Assembly (NCBI RefSeq): GCF_044227025.1
Contig: NZ_JBGAFX010000001.1
Location: 868,001 to 932,000, forward strand
DNA: 64,000 bases
Direction of reading: 5' to 3'
Origin: Dokdonella_A sp044227025
GTDB lineage: Bacteria > Pseudomonadota > Gammaproteobacteria > Xanthomonadales > Rhodanobacteraceae
Notes under the pieces: model-generated
Told to the model about the DNA's origin: nothing
The model's database searches: none
What the model saw: only the letters and a program-made list of their open reading frames with translations
Program-made: the position numbers and the translations under genes
Shown: positions 33,327 through 42,524 of the stretch, piece after piece
Layout: each line of letters opens with the position of its first letter
Numbering within the stretch: position 1 is the stretch's first letter

Positions 33327-33502
33327 CGAAGGTCCCGAGCGGGCGGCGGCGCGAAAAGCGCCGCACAAACCGGTGAAGCTTAACCGGCTGCGGGCGTGAC
33401 CGGAACGCCCCCGCGCGCCCGGGGCCGGCCCGGGTTGGCGCGGAACGTGACGGAAACCGGCAAAAGCCCGCGTCCGGAAAGGATTTTTTAACCTCGTCGT
33501 CC

Positions 33503-33531
33503 TTGCCCGCGCGGCCCGGTCTGACTACACT
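33503..33531 (+). promoter_or_regulatory. Sigma-70-type promoter for mreB
   Basis: TTGCCC (33503-33508) and TACACT (33526-33531) are separated by exactly 17 bases, with transcription expected to start near 33538, about 37 bases before the mreB ATG. An AT-rich GGATTTTTTAA tract lies just upstream and could be an UP-like element. Confidence 0.5.
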
Positions 33532-33574
33532 CGCGCGCTTTTCCCCGCATTCGCACAAGGCTCGCGCCGCGCTC

Positions 33575-34621
33575 ATGTTCAAAGGTCTCCGCGGACTCTT
33601 CTCCAACGATCTCTCGATCGACCTCGGCACTGCCAACACGCTGATCTACGTGCGTGGGCAGGGCATCGTCCTCAACGAACCCTCGGTCGTGGCGATCCGC
33701 CAGGACCGCGGCCCGGGCGGCCCGCGCTCGGTCGCGGCCGTCGGCGCCGACGCCAAGCGCATGCTCGGCCGCACCCCCGGCAACATCGTGACGATCCGGC
33801 CAATGAAGGACGGCGTCATCGCCGACTTCACGATGACCGAGGAAATGCTCAAGCAGTTCATCAAGAAGGTGCACCGCGCGCGCATGTTCCGGCCAAGCCC
33901 GCGCGTGCTGGTGTGCGTACCCTGCGGCTCGACCCAGGTCGAGCGCCGCGCGATCAAGGAATCGGCCGAATCGGCCGGTGCGCGCGACGTCTATCTCATC
34001 GAGGAACCGATGGCGGCTGCGATCGGCGCCGGCATCCCGGTGCACGAGGCGCGCGGCTCGATGGTGCTCGACATCGGCGGCGGTACCTCCGAAGTCGCGG
34101 TCATTTCGCTGAACGGCATCGTGTATTCGCAATCGGTGCGCATCGGCGGCGACCGCTTCGACGAGGCGATCATCAATTACGTGCGCCGCAACCACGGCAC
34201 CCTGATCGGCGAATCGACCGCCGAGAAGATCAAGGTCCAGATCGGCTGCGCGTTCCCGCAGTCGGACGTGAAGGAGATCGAAGTCTCCGGGCGCAACCTC
34301 GCCGAGGGCGTGCCGCGCATGTTCACGGTCAATTCGAACGAAATCCTCGAAGCGCTGCACGAACCGCTCTCGGGCATCGTCAGCTCGGTGCGCAGCGCGC
34401 TCGAGCAGACCCCGCCGGAACTGTGTTCGGACGTCGCCGAGCGCGGCATCGTGCTGACCGGCGGTGGCGCCCTGCTGCGCGACATCGACCGCCTGATCTC
34501 CGAGGAAACCGGCCTGCACGTGCACGCCGCGGACGATCCGCTGACCTGCGTCGCGCGTGGCGGCGGTCGTGCACTCGAGCTGATCGACCTGCACGGCAGC
34601 GATTTCTTTGCCCCGGAATAG
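33575..34621 (+). CDS. mreB: Rod-shape-determining actin homologue MreB
   Basis: The product has 348 residues and starts at ATG 33575. This actin-fold ATPase forms membrane-associated filaments and guides lateral wall synthesis. The N-terminal FKGLRGLFSNDLSIDLGTANT supplies the membrane-binding end and phosphate-1 loop. VCVPCGSTQVERRAIKES, EEPMAAAIGAGIPV, MVLDIGGGTSEVAVIS and GIVLTGGGALLRDID complete the nucleotide pocket. It is first of the mreBCD-mrdA-rodA series, which encodes the elongasome. Confidence 0.98.
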   Translation: MFKGLRGLFSNDLSIDLGTANTLIYVRGQGIVLNEPSVVAIRQDRGPGGPRSVAAVGADAKRMLGRTPGNIVTIRPMKDGVIADFTMTEEMLKQFIKKVHRARMFRPSPRVLVCVPCGSTQVERRAIKESAESAGARDVYLIEEPMAAAIGAGIPVHEARGSMVLDIGGGTSEVAVISLNGIVYSQSVRIGGDRFDEAIINYVRRNHGTLIGESTAEKIKVQIGCAFPQSDVKEIEVSGRNLAEGVPRMFTVNSNEILEALHEPLSGIVSSVRSALEQTPPELCSDVAERGIVLTGGGALLRDIDRLISEETGLHVHAADDPLTCVARGGGRALELIDLHGSDFFAPE

Positions 34622-34627
34622 AACGCC

Positions 34628-34759
34628 GTGATTCGTGATTCGTGATTGGTGATTCGGCACTGGCACGCAGGATCATCGGCCCGCACGAATCGTAGGCGAC
34701 CGCGTACCGGTCGTCTTCGGGGTCTCTAGCAACCACGAATCACCAATCAACAATCACGG
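34628..34759. repeat. Heptad repeat arms flanking the mreB-mreC gap
   Basis: The left arm (34628-34657) repeats the heptad GTGATTC/G four times. The right arm (34733-34759) carries the complementary AATCACC/AATCAAC heptads. The arms could pair across about 75 bases (34658-34732). This fills nearly the whole mreB-mreC gap. Such GATTCGT-type heptad repeats are familiar in intergenic DNA of Xanthomonadales. Confidence 0.85.
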
Positions 34760-34762
34760 CCG

Positions 34763-35788
34763 ATGCGCACCGACAACGCCACGCTTTTCGCCGAAGGCGC
34801 TGTCAGCACCCTGCGGCTGATCGTCTACCTCGCGGTGGCGATCGCGCTGATGGTGCTCGACCACCGCGGCAACTATCTCGAATCGGTGCGCCGCGTCGCC
34901 GGCACCGTGGTGGAACCGGTGTATCGCCTCGCCTCGCTGCCGGCGCAGCTTGCGCGCGCGACCCGCACCGCGGTCGTCACGCAGGACCAGCTCGCCAGCG
35001 AGAACCGCCAGCTGCGTGAACAGTTGTTGCTGGCGCAGGCGCGCCTCAATCGCCTCGATGCGCTGGTGGCGCAGAACGAACGCCTGAAGAGCCTGCTCGA
35101 TGCGCAGAAGAACCTCGGCCTGTCGGTGCAGCTGGCGCGCCTGATCAACGTCGACCTCGATCCCTCGCGCCATCGCATCGTGCTCGACGTCGGCGCGAAC
35201 CAGAACGTGACGGTCGGCCAGCCGGTCATCGATGCGCAGGGCGTGATGGGACAGATCGTCGAAGTGCTGCCAAACAGCTCGATCGCGATGCTGCTCAGCG
35301 ATGCCACCCACGCGATTCCGGTGGTGGTCGAGCGCACCGGCTTGCGCACGATCGCCTACGGCAGCGGTGACATCGACCGGTTGCAGCTGCCGAACATCCC
35401 GATCAGTGCCGACGTCCGCGTCGGCGACAAGCTGTTGACCTCGGGTCTGGGCGGACGTTTCCCGGCCGGTTTTCCGGTCGGCGAGATCCGCAAGGTCAGC
35501 CCGGACCGCAGCGGCATGTTCACCGCCGCCGAAGCGCAACCTGCGGCCGCGCTCGACCGCAGCGCCGAAGTGCTGCTCCTGCGCGACCAGCCACAGCCCT
35601 ACGGACCACCCGCGCCGCGCGAGGAGGTTGGTCCGCCGGTGGAAAACCCGGCGGCTGCAGGCCGTCCACCGCCGTCCCCCTCGCGCATCGCGGGAGAGGG
35701 CAGGGCCATCGGCGTAGCCGATGCCGCGATGAGGGCCGGGCCTTCGTCGAGCGATCCGTCACAGCCTCGCGCCGCAGGCCGCCCATGA
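34763..35788 (+). CDS. mreC: Rod-shape-determining protein MreC
   Basis: The product has 341 residues. A short cytoplasmic end and one transmembrane helix (about 15-33) are followed by a coiled coil (QDQLASENRQLREQLLLAQARLNRL region) and two beta domains in the periplasm (RHRIVLDVGANQNVTVGQPVI, RVGDKLLTSGLGGRFPAGFPVGEI). It links MreB, MreD and PBP2. The C-terminal ~60 residues are a Pro/Ala-rich tail. Part of it (nt 35674-35735) is a palindromic repeat read in frame as PSPSRIAGEGRAIGVADAAM, the same element found in mpl. Confidence 0.96.
   Translation: MRTDNATLFAEGAVSTLRLIVYLAVAIALMVLDHRGNYLESVRRVAGTVVEPVYRLASLPAQLARATRTAVVTQDQLASENRQLREQLLLAQARLNRLDALVAQNERLKSLLDAQKNLGLSVQLARLINVDLDPSRHRIVLDVGANQNVTVGQPVIDAQGVMGQIVEVLPNSSIAMLLSDATHAIPVVVERTGLRTIAYGSGDIDRLQLPNIPISADVRVGDKLLTSGLGGRFPAGFPVGEIRKVSPDRSGMFTAAEAQPAAALDRSAEVLLLRDQPQPYGPPAPREEVGPPVENPAAAGRPPPSPSRIAGEGRAIGVADAAMRAGPSSSDPSQPRAAGRP
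35674..35735. repeat. Composite palindromic element inside mreC
   Basis: Reverse complement of the element in mpl: GTCCCCCTC, CGCGGGAGAGGG, GGCCATCGGC, GCCGATGCC and TGAGGG occur in mirrored order. The CATCGGC-GTA-GCCGATG hairpin (35707-35723) is intact; the other hairpin is shortened to CGCG-CAT-CGCG. It contributes about 20 residues to the tail of MreC. Confidence 0.88.
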
Positions 35789-36273
35789 ACCGCGCGCGCA
35801 TCCAGGGCTGGTTGTTCGCCGGCAGCCTGTTCGTTGCGTTCCTGCTGCAACTGATGCCGTTGCCGCCCGCGCTCGAACCGCTGAAGCCGTACTGGATCGG
35901 CTTGGTGCTTGTGTACTGGACGATCGAAGCGCCCGATCGCGTGGGCCTCGGCTTCGCGTTCTGCATCGGTCTGGCCGCCGACGTTTTCGCCGGTGAACTG
36001 CTCGGCGAGCAGGCGCTGCGCCTGCTCGTGCTGGTGTTCATCGTGCTGCGCTTCCGCGCGCGATTGCGTTTCTTCCCGGTCTGGCAACAGGCGCTGGCGG
36101 TACTCGCGTTGTTGCTAAATGATCGCGTGGTGATGCTGATGGCGCGCGGATTCGCCGGCGATCCGCTGCCGACCGGCGCGTCGTGGCTGGCGCCGCTGGT
36201 CGGCATGCTGGCGTGGCCGTTCGTGTTCCTGCTGTTCGACGACCTGCGCGCGCGCCTGCGCGCAGGTGACTGA
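35785..36273 (+). CDS. mreD: Rod-shape-determining protein MreD
   Basis: This 162-residue integral membrane protein has five to six helices; the start overlaps the mreC stop by four bases (ATGA). Characteristic features are the RIQGWLFAGSLFVAFLLQLMP first helix, PYWIGLVLVYWTIEAPDRVG, GLAADVFAGELLGEQALRLL and a Trp-containing final helix. It completes the MreBCD complex. Confidence 0.95.
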   Translation: MNRARIQGWLFAGSLFVAFLLQLMPLPPALEPLKPYWIGLVLVYWTIEAPDRVGLGFAFCIGLAADVFAGELLGEQALRLLVLVFIVLRFRARLRFFPVWQQALAVLALLLNDRVVMLMARGFAGDPLPTGASWLAPLVGMLAWPFVFLLFDDLRARLRAGD

Positions 36274-36289
36274 CGCAAGGCTCGGTCAC

Positions 36290-38194
36290 ATGCGCCGCTC
36301 CCGCTCGATCTCGCGGTTCAAGCCGCTGAAGGAGGCGCGCCACGAGGCGGCCACCTTCCGCCGGCGCGCGCTGGCGGGATTCGTCATCATCGTCGCGTGC
36401 CTGGTCGCGCTGGCGACGCGCTTCGCGTTCCTGCAGGTCGACCAGCACGAGGAATTCAGCGCGCGCTCGGAGGCGAACCGCGTGCTGACCCGGCCGCTTG
36501 CGCCCGCGCGCGGCCTCATCTACGACCGCAACGGCGTGCTGCTGGCGGAGAACGTCGCGGCATTCCGCCTCGAGGTCACGCCCGAGCAGGTACGCGACAT
36601 GCCCGGCATGCTCGCCCGGCTCGGCGAGATCGTCTCGCTCAGCGACGACGACATCGCGCGCTTCAATGCGTTGCGCAAGAGCAAGCATTCCTACGAGGGC
36701 GTGCCGTTGCGCCTGAAGCTGTCGGAAGAGGAGATCGCGAAATTCTCGACGAGTCGCTGGGCGTTCCCGGGTGTCGACGTGGTGCCGTACCTGACCCGCT
36801 CGTATCCGCTCGGCGAGGAGTTCGCGCACACCGTCGGCTATGTCGGGCGCATCGACGAGAACGATGTCGCGCGGCTCGACAAGGGTGATTACGCGGGTAC
36901 GACGCACATCGGCAAGACCGGCATCGAGCGCTTCTACGAAGATCGTCTGCACGGCGAGGTCGGCTACGAGAAGGTCGAGGTCAACGCCGATCATCGACCA
37001 CTACGCGTGTTGCCGGACCGGCTCGCGCCAAAGCCCGGCGAGAACCTGTACCTGACGATCGATTCGCGCCTGCAGGAGGCGACCGAAGCCGCGTTCGAGG
37101 GGCGCGCCGGCGCTGCCGTAGCGATCGACCCGCGCAACGGCGAAGTGCTGGCGATGGTCAGCGTACCGAGCTTCGATCCGAATCCGTTCGTCAACGGCAT
37201 CGCCAGCGCGGACTACGCGGCCCTGCTCGACGCCGACGACAAGCCGCTGCTGAATCGGCTGTTGCGCGGCAACTATGCGCCGGGCTCGACGATGAAGCCG
37301 TTCGTCGGTCTCGCCGGCCTCGAACTCGGTCTGCGGGTTCCCTCGGACACCGTGTTGTCGACCGGCGAGTTCTTCATCCCCGGACAGTCGCGCGCATACC
37401 GCGATGACGTACGCGGTGGCCAAGGTCGCGTCGACCTGGTGCAGGCGATCGCGAAATCGGTCAACACCTATTTCTATTCGCTCGCGCTGGACATGGGCAT
37501 CGACCGCTTCAGCAGCGCGCTCGGGCGCTTCGGCTTCGGCCAGCAGACCGGCATCGACCTCATGGGCGAAGGCAGCGGCGTGCTGCCTTCGCGCGAGTGG
37601 AAGCGCGCGCGGTTCAACCAGCCGTGGTATCCCGGCGAGACAGTCATCGCCGGCATCGGCCAGGGGTACTGGGTGGTGACGCCGCTGCAGCTGGCGAACG
37701 CAGTCGCGATCATCGCCGCGCGCGGAGTCCCGCACACACCGCACCTGTTGCGAGCGGTGCAACGTGGCCTCGATGCGCCGCTCGAAGTGTTGCCGGCGGC
37801 GCCCCAGCGACCGAGCGCGATCGAAAAGCCGGCCGACTGGGCCGCGGTGCAGCAGGGCATGGTCGAGGTCGTGCGCAGCGGTACCGCGCGCGGGATCGAT
37901 GCGGGATTCCCGTATCCGATCGCCGGAAAAACCGGTACCGCCGAACGCTATTCGCGCACGGGCACCGAGTGGACCAGCATCAGCGCGAGCCCGATCGAAC
38001 GCCATCAGGTGCTGTTCGAAGCATTCACGCCCGCCGACGACGCGCGCATCGCGGTCATCGTCGCGCTCGAGGCCGGGCGCAGCGGCGCCCACGATGCGGC
38101 GCCGATCGCGCGCAAGATGCTCGACGCCTGGCTGCCCGGCGACCAGCAGCGCCAGGCGCACGAGGCGACAGCGAAGGCGGAGAATGCGCCATGA
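36290..38194 (+). CDS. mrdA: Penicillin-binding protein 2
   Basis: The product has 634 residues from ATG 36290; a GTG at 36266 overlapping mreD is a possible earlier start. One N-terminal transmembrane helix is followed by a pedestal domain (APARGLIYDRNGVLLAEN, RSYPLGEEFAHTVGYVGRI) and the transpeptidase domain with STMK (about 333-336), SVN (about 390-392) and KTGT (about 547-550). It crosslinks lateral-wall peptidoglycan during elongation and works with RodA, encoded next. Confidence 0.97.
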   Translation: MRRSRSISRFKPLKEARHEAATFRRRALAGFVIIVACLVALATRFAFLQVDQHEEFSARSEANRVLTRPLAPARGLIYDRNGVLLAENVAAFRLEVTPEQVRDMPGMLARLGEIVSLSDDDIARFNALRKSKHSYEGVPLRLKLSEEEIAKFSTSRWAFPGVDVVPYLTRSYPLGEEFAHTVGYVGRIDENDVARLDKGDYAGTTHIGKTGIERFYEDRLHGEVGYEKVEVNADHRPLRVLPDRLAPKPGENLYLTIDSRLQEATEAAFEGRAGAAVAIDPRNGEVLAMVSVPSFDPNPFVNGIASADYAALLDADDKPLLNRLLRGNYAPGSTMKPFVGLAGLELGLRVPSDTVLSTGEFFIPGQSRAYRDDVRGGQGRVDLVQAIAKSVNTYFYSLALDMGIDRFSSALGRFGFGQQTGIDLMGEGSGVLPSREWKRARFNQPWYPGETVIAGIGQGYWVVTPLQLANAVAIIAARGVPHTPHLLRAVQRGLDAPLEVLPAAPQRPSAIEKPADWAAVQQGMVEVVRSGTARGIDAGFPYPIAGKTGTAERYSRTGTEWTSISASPIERHQVLFEAFTPADDARIAVIVALEAGRSGAHDAAPIARKMLDAWLPGDQQRQAHEATAKAENAP

Positions 38195-39312
38195 TCGACG
38201 AGTTTCTGCTCGAATGGAGGCATCGCTTCGTTTCGATGTGGCGCAAGCCGCGCGTCGACCTGCCGCTGTTCGGCGCGCTGCTGCTGCTGATGGGCATCGG
38301 CCTCGGCACGCTCTACAGCGCCAGCGACAAGGATCTCGGACAGGTCATCTCGCAAGGGTTGCGTTTCATGCTCGGCCTGCTGCTGATGATGGCGGTCGCG
38401 CGCGTGCCGCCGCTTACGCTGCGCAACTGGACGCCATGGCTCTACGCGGCGAGCATCATCTTGCTGGTCATCGTCGTCGTGCACGGCGAGGGGCGCGGCG
38501 CGAACCGCTGGCTTGATCTCAAGGTCGTACGCTTCCAGCCGTCGGAACTGCTCAAGCTGACCATGCCGATGATGATCGCGTGGTATCTCAACGGCCGCCC
38601 GTTGCCGCCCGGATGGCTGACGCTTGGTGCGGCCGGCGCGCTGATCGCGGTGCCGGCGGCGCTGATCGCCAAGCAGCCCGACCTGGGCACGGCACTGCTG
38701 ATCGTCGCCAGCGGCGCGTTCGGCATCTTCCTGTCCGGCCTCGCGTGGTGGCGCATCGGTCTGCTGCTCGGGGCGGTCGCCGGGATGGTGCCGATCGCCT
38801 GGCACTTCCTGCACGACTACCAGAAGAACCGCGTGCTGACCCTGCTCGATCCGGAAGCCGACCCGCTCGGCAACGGCTGGCACATCATCCAGTCGAAGAT
38901 CGCGGTCGGCTCGGGCGGCTTGTGGGGCAAGGGCTGGCACCACGGCACGCAGTCTCGCCTCGAGTTCCTGCCCGAGCACACCACCGACTTCATCTTCTCG
39001 GTGTTCGCCGAGGAGTGGGGACTGGTCGGCGTTCTGCTGCTGCTCGCGCTGTACGTGTTCATCATCGCGCGCTGCCTGTGGATCGCGGCGGAAGCGAAGG
39101 ATACCTATGCGCGCCTGCTCGCCGGCGCGATCAGCATGTCGCTGTTCGTCTACGTCGTCGTCAACGGCGGCATGATCACCGGCATGCTGCCGGTGGTCGG
39201 CGTGCCGTTGCCGCTGGTGAGTTACGGCGGCACCTCGGCGGTTTCACTGCTCGCCGGCTTCGGCGTGCTGATGTCGATCCACGCGCACCGCAAGGTGCTG
39301 GCGAGCCAGTAG
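38191..39312 (+). CDS. rodA: Peptidoglycan glycosyltransferase RodA
   Basis: This 373-residue SEDS-family polytopic protein overlaps the mrdA stop by four bases (ATGA), so synthesis is coupled. Motifs of the family are present: GRGANRWLDL with the following RFQPSELLKL, KQPDLGTALLI with the catalytic Asp, NGWHIIQSKIAVGSGGLWGKG, EHTTDFIFSVFAEEWG and PLVSYGGTSAVSLLAGFG. It polymerises glycan strands from lipid II with PBP2 as partner. Confidence 0.97.
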   Translation: MIDEFLLEWRHRFVSMWRKPRVDLPLFGALLLLMGIGLGTLYSASDKDLGQVISQGLRFMLGLLLMMAVARVPPLTLRNWTPWLYAASIILLVIVVVHGEGRGANRWLDLKVVRFQPSELLKLTMPMMIAWYLNGRPLPPGWLTLGAAGALIAVPAALIAKQPDLGTALLIVASGAFGIFLSGLAWWRIGLLLGAVAGMVPIAWHFLHDYQKNRVLTLLDPEADPLGNGWHIIQSKIAVGSGGLWGKGWHHGTQSRLEFLPEHTTDFIFSVFAEEWGLVGVLLLLALYVFIIARCLWIAAEAKDTYARLLAGAISMSLFVYVVVNGGMITGMLPVVGVPLPLVSYGGTSAVSLLAGFGVLMSIHAHRKVLASQ

Positions 39313-39345
39313 TATACGAATTGACTTTCCAAGGACTTCACCGCC

Positions 39346-40749
39346 ATGTTCCGATCAGTGCTGGTCGTGTCTGCAATGCTCCTTGCGGGCACCGCCTGGG
39401 GAGTGGCGCTGAGTCCAGCGGGATCGGGACAGGTGCTGCTGTTTCCGTACTACACGGTCAACGAGGGGCAGGACACGCTCGTAACGATCGGCAGTCTCGG
39501 CGATCACGCGCAGATCGTGAAGGTCCGCTTCCTCGAAGGCTACAACAGCCGGCCCGTGCTCGATTTCGACCTGTATCTGCCCGCCAACGAAACCTGGGTC
39601 GGCGCGGTAACGAAGAGTGCGGACGGGCGTGCGATGCTGCGAACGCCGGCGTTGACGTGCACGGTACCGGTGCTGCCTGCGGCCGGCGCGGTTTTCAGCA
39701 CGGCCCAGTTCGACGGCAGCGGCGGGCTGCCGGCCGATGCAGGCCCGCATGACGCCGGACGCACGCGCGAAGGATTCATCGAGGTGATCAGCGGCGGAAC
39801 GATCGCCTCGGAGACTTCCACGTTCGGAGCCATCGTCGGACTCGAACGCACGTGCTCGCCATTGCCGGGTTCCCTGCTCGAGGACATCGACGGGCCGGGT
39901 GAGGCGATCTACGGCACGGCCGCGGTGATCAGCGTCGGCCAAGGTCTCTACTACGCCTACGACGCCACGGCGTTGGACGACTTCTCACCCGATCCGCTGT
40001 ACTCGCCGGCGATGGGGCCCCTCGATCCCTCGCTCGCGCAAGCGGGCGGACACGTCGCCGGTGCCGATGCGACGATCCACGGATACGGGCTGGTGCATTT
40101 CGACCGCAAGATCGACGCGGTCAGCGCCGTGCTGGCGAAGTCCACCATGTACAACCAGTACGTCGCGCCGGCCGGTCTGGGTGCGAGGAGTGACTGGATC
40201 CTCTCCATGCCGACGCAGCGCTACTACACCGACCCGGCGATGTCCGGCAGCACGACCGCGCTGCCTCCGTTCGACGAGGTGTTCCGCGCGCCGGGTGTGG
40301 CTCCACTGAGGTTCGTCAATCCCGCGATCTTCGATCGGCTGGGAAATCAATGCACCGGCGATTTCTGCCAGTACGAAACGGAGTTCCACCTCGATCGCGC
40401 GGTGAACGTCATCGCCTATGCGACGCCGGACCAGGCCAATGGCGCGTCCGGCGTATTCGCCTCGCGCCTGATGGCGTACCTCTATCCCTTTGGCGAATCG
40501 GGCCATACCCGGCTGCAGCCGTACCGCTTGCGCGCGATGGAGGGTGTCGACCGCAGTCCGCTGCAGCAGGGACGCGTCTGCGTCTCGGGCACTCCCGAGA
40601 TAGGTTTCCTCGCCTACAACCTCGTCAACGGCAATGCGCAACCGGGGCGCCTCGCGAACTACGGCGGCATCTACCGCGATCAGTGGCTCGGCGCTGGCGT
40701 CGCGGCCCGCGACACGCCGTTCGGCCACGAATGCAACGTGCCCGAATGA
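39346..40749 (+). CDS. Exported protein of a conserved unknown family
   Basis: The product has 467 residues with a signal peptide (about 1-19, ending TAWG). The mature start ALSPAGSGQVLLFPYYTVNEG, then VKVRFLEGYNSRPVLDFDLYL and a TREGFIEVISGG segment, match a family of exported proteins I have seen in many gammaproteobacteria without an assigned role. Four or more cysteines could form disulfides (LTCTVP, ERTCSPL, CTGDFCQY). There is no IFxDGFD motif at its end. It lies 33 bases after rodA but is probably not part of the elongasome. Confidence 0.7.
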   Translation: MFRSVLVVSAMLLAGTAWGVALSPAGSGQVLLFPYYTVNEGQDTLVTIGSLGDHAQIVKVRFLEGYNSRPVLDFDLYLPANETWVGAVTKSADGRAMLRTPALTCTVPVLPAAGAVFSTAQFDGSGGLPADAGPHDAGRTREGFIEVISGGTIASETSTFGAIVGLERTCSPLPGSLLEDIDGPGEAIYGTAAVISVGQGLYYAYDATALDDFSPDPLYSPAMGPLDPSLAQAGGHVAGADATIHGYGLVHFDRKIDAVSAVLAKSTMYNQYVAPAGLGARSDWILSMPTQRYYTDPAMSGSTTALPPFDEVFRAPGVAPLRFVNPAIFDRLGNQCTGDFCQYETEFHLDRAVNVIAYATPDQANGASGVFASRLMAYLYPFGESGHTRLQPYRLRAMEGVDRSPLQQGRVCVSGTPEIGFLAYNLVNGNAQPGRLANYGGIYRDQWLGAGVAARDTPFGHECNVPE

Positions 40750-40805
40750 GGGCACGCGCGACGACGGCTGCTGCGCGACGCGTGCAGCGCGCAGCAGCGG
40801 TCGGG

Positions 40806-41288
40806 TCACAGGCAGTACGACAACGCGTCGTAGACCGAGAGCGTCGTCCGCGGGAGCGGCGTGTACAACGGGTCGTCGCCGGCGAGCGCGGCAAGCAGTT
40901 CGGCGATCGTCGTGCGGGGCGCGACCGGCAGGACGCATCGCCAGGCTTGCGTGTCGACCGTGATCGCGCCGCTGCGCGCATCGATTTCCTCGTTGCTGGC
41001 CGCGAATGACCACACGCAGCGGCCGATTCGCCCCGAGCCGAGCTGCACGGAACAGCGCAGGCGCAGTGGCGTGATGTTGCTCCAGTCGCCCTCGCAGAAC
41101 GTGTCGCCGCAAATATCATCGAAGCCGTCTTCGAGCGCTGCCCGGATCGAGTACCAGGCCTCGAACTGCGCATCGGTGGTGAAGTACTCGTAGGCGTCGA
41201 CGTATGCACGCGTCGACGGTGCCGCAGCATGCAGCGGGTGTGCGGCGGCGATCCCCATGGCGATCGCGGCGAGCAGTGGACGAAGCAT
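40806..41288 (-). CDS. Exported cysteine-containing protein of unknown function
   Basis: The product has 160 residues, with a start at ATG 41288 behind GGAGGATTTCC and a signal peptide of about 21 residues ending PLHA. The mature chain has six cysteines in the pattern DDICGDTFCEGDW, LRLRCSVQ, RCVWSF, WRCVLP and a C-terminal SYCL, consistent with disulfides. No family is recognised. It is transcribed against its neighbours, wedged between the exported protein and mltB. Confidence 0.65.
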   Translation of the reverse strand: MLRPLLAAIAMGIAAAHPLHAAAPSTRAYVDAYEYFTTDAQFEAWYSIRAALEDGFDDICGDTFCEGDWSNITPLRLRCSVQLGSGRIGRCVWSFAASNEEIDARSGAITVDTQAWRCVLPVAPRTTIAELLAALAGDDPLYTPLPRTTLSVYDALSYCL

Positions 41289-41501
41289 TGGAAATCCTCC
41301 CTGGATGATGGCGTCCCTCGGCGTCGATCGGTCGATCGGCAGGGAACCCGGCCAGCTTGCCCGCCGCCGCGTGGTGCGACGAGTGCGGATCGCCGCGTCG
41401 GCGTGTACGAAATCCGCGCGACGCGCCATGAGAGATGCTGCAGCATCGTCCGCTCTGCGCCGGCGACGCGCCGGCCGTGTGCATCCTGCTACAGTAGCGT
41501 C

Positions 41502-42524
41502 ATGCAGGAAGTGCTTCGCGCGCTGCGCGCTCATCTGGTCATCGTGTCGATCTGCCTGTTCGGCGTCGGTCGCGGCATCGCTGCCGCGGCAGGTGCCCCG
41601 TCCGATGCCGAGGTCGCGGCAGAGCAACGCGCGTTTGCCGCCGAGGTCGCGGGCGAGGGCGGGCCGACCGAGGCCGAGGTGCTGAAGACGCTCGCCGGTG
41701 CGAAGACGCAGCAGTCGATCCTCGATGCGATCGCGCGTCCGGCCGAGGCGACCAAGCCGTGGAGCGCGTATGCGCCGATCTTCCTGACCGACAAGCGCAT
41801 CGATGATGGGGTCGCGTTCTATCGCGCCAACCGCGACCTGCTCGATCGCACCTCTGCGCAGTACGGCGTCGCGCCCGAGATCATCGTCGCGATCATCGGC
41901 GTCGAAACCGGCTACGGCCAGAACACGGGCAAGTACCGCGTGCTCGACGCGTTGTCGACGCTCGCGTTCCACTATCCGCCGCGCGCGAAGTTCTTCCGCG
42001 GCGAGCTGAAGCAGCTGTTCCTGCTCGGCGATCGCCACCTCGCCTATCCCATCGACCAGCTTCGCGGTTCCTACGCCGGCGCGATGGGCTGGGGCCAGTT
42101 CATGCCGACCAGCATCGCCAAGTGGGCGGTCGACGGTGACGGCGACGGTCGCATCGACCTGTGGAGTTCACTGCCCGACATCGCGACCAGCGTGGCCAAC
42201 TATTTCGCCGAGCACGGCTGGCAGCAGGGCAAGCCGGTCGCGGTGCGCGCGCAGCCGGCGGCGGACGCGCGCGTGTTACCCGATCCCGGCCTCGACCCGG
42301 TCTATCCGGTGCAGCAGATGGAAGCGTGGGGCTACGCACCGATCGAGCGCGTCGAAGCCGACATGCCATCGACCCTGCTCAGGCTCGACGGCGATCTCGG
42401 GCCTGAATACTGGCTGGTATTCGGCAATTTCCGCGCAATCACCCGCTACAACAAGAGTCCGCTGTATGCGATGGCGGTGTTCCATCTCGCGCAGGCGATC
42501 GCGCGCGGAGCCGCCACGCCGTGA
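41502..42524 (+). CDS. mltB: Membrane-bound lytic murein transglycosylase B
   Basis: The product has 340 residues and starts at ATG 41502. The N-terminus has a signal anchor (LVIVSICLFGVGRGIAAAAG) without a clear lipobox. The catalytic glutamate is E135 in IIGVETGYGQNTG; YRVLDALSTLAFHYPPRAKFF, GSYAGAMGWGQFMPTS and DGRIDLWSSLPDIATSVANY follow as in MltB. It cleaves the MurNAc-GlcNAc bond to leave anhydro ends. The rlpA start overlaps its stop. Confidence 0.95.
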   Translation: MQEVLRALRAHLVIVSICLFGVGRGIAAAAGAPSDAEVAAEQRAFAAEVAGEGGPTEAEVLKTLAGAKTQQSILDAIARPAEATKPWSAYAPIFLTDKRIDDGVAFYRANRDLLDRTSAQYGVAPEIIVAIIGVETGYGQNTGKYRVLDALSTLAFHYPPRAKFFRGELKQLFLLGDRHLAYPIDQLRGSYAGAMGWGQFMPTSIAKWAVDGDGDGRIDLWSSLPDIATSVANYFAEHGWQQGKPVAVRAQPAADARVLPDPGLDPVYPVQQMEAWGYAPIERVEADMPSTLLRLDGDLGPEYWLVFGNFRAITRYNKSPLYAMAVFHLAQAIARGAATP

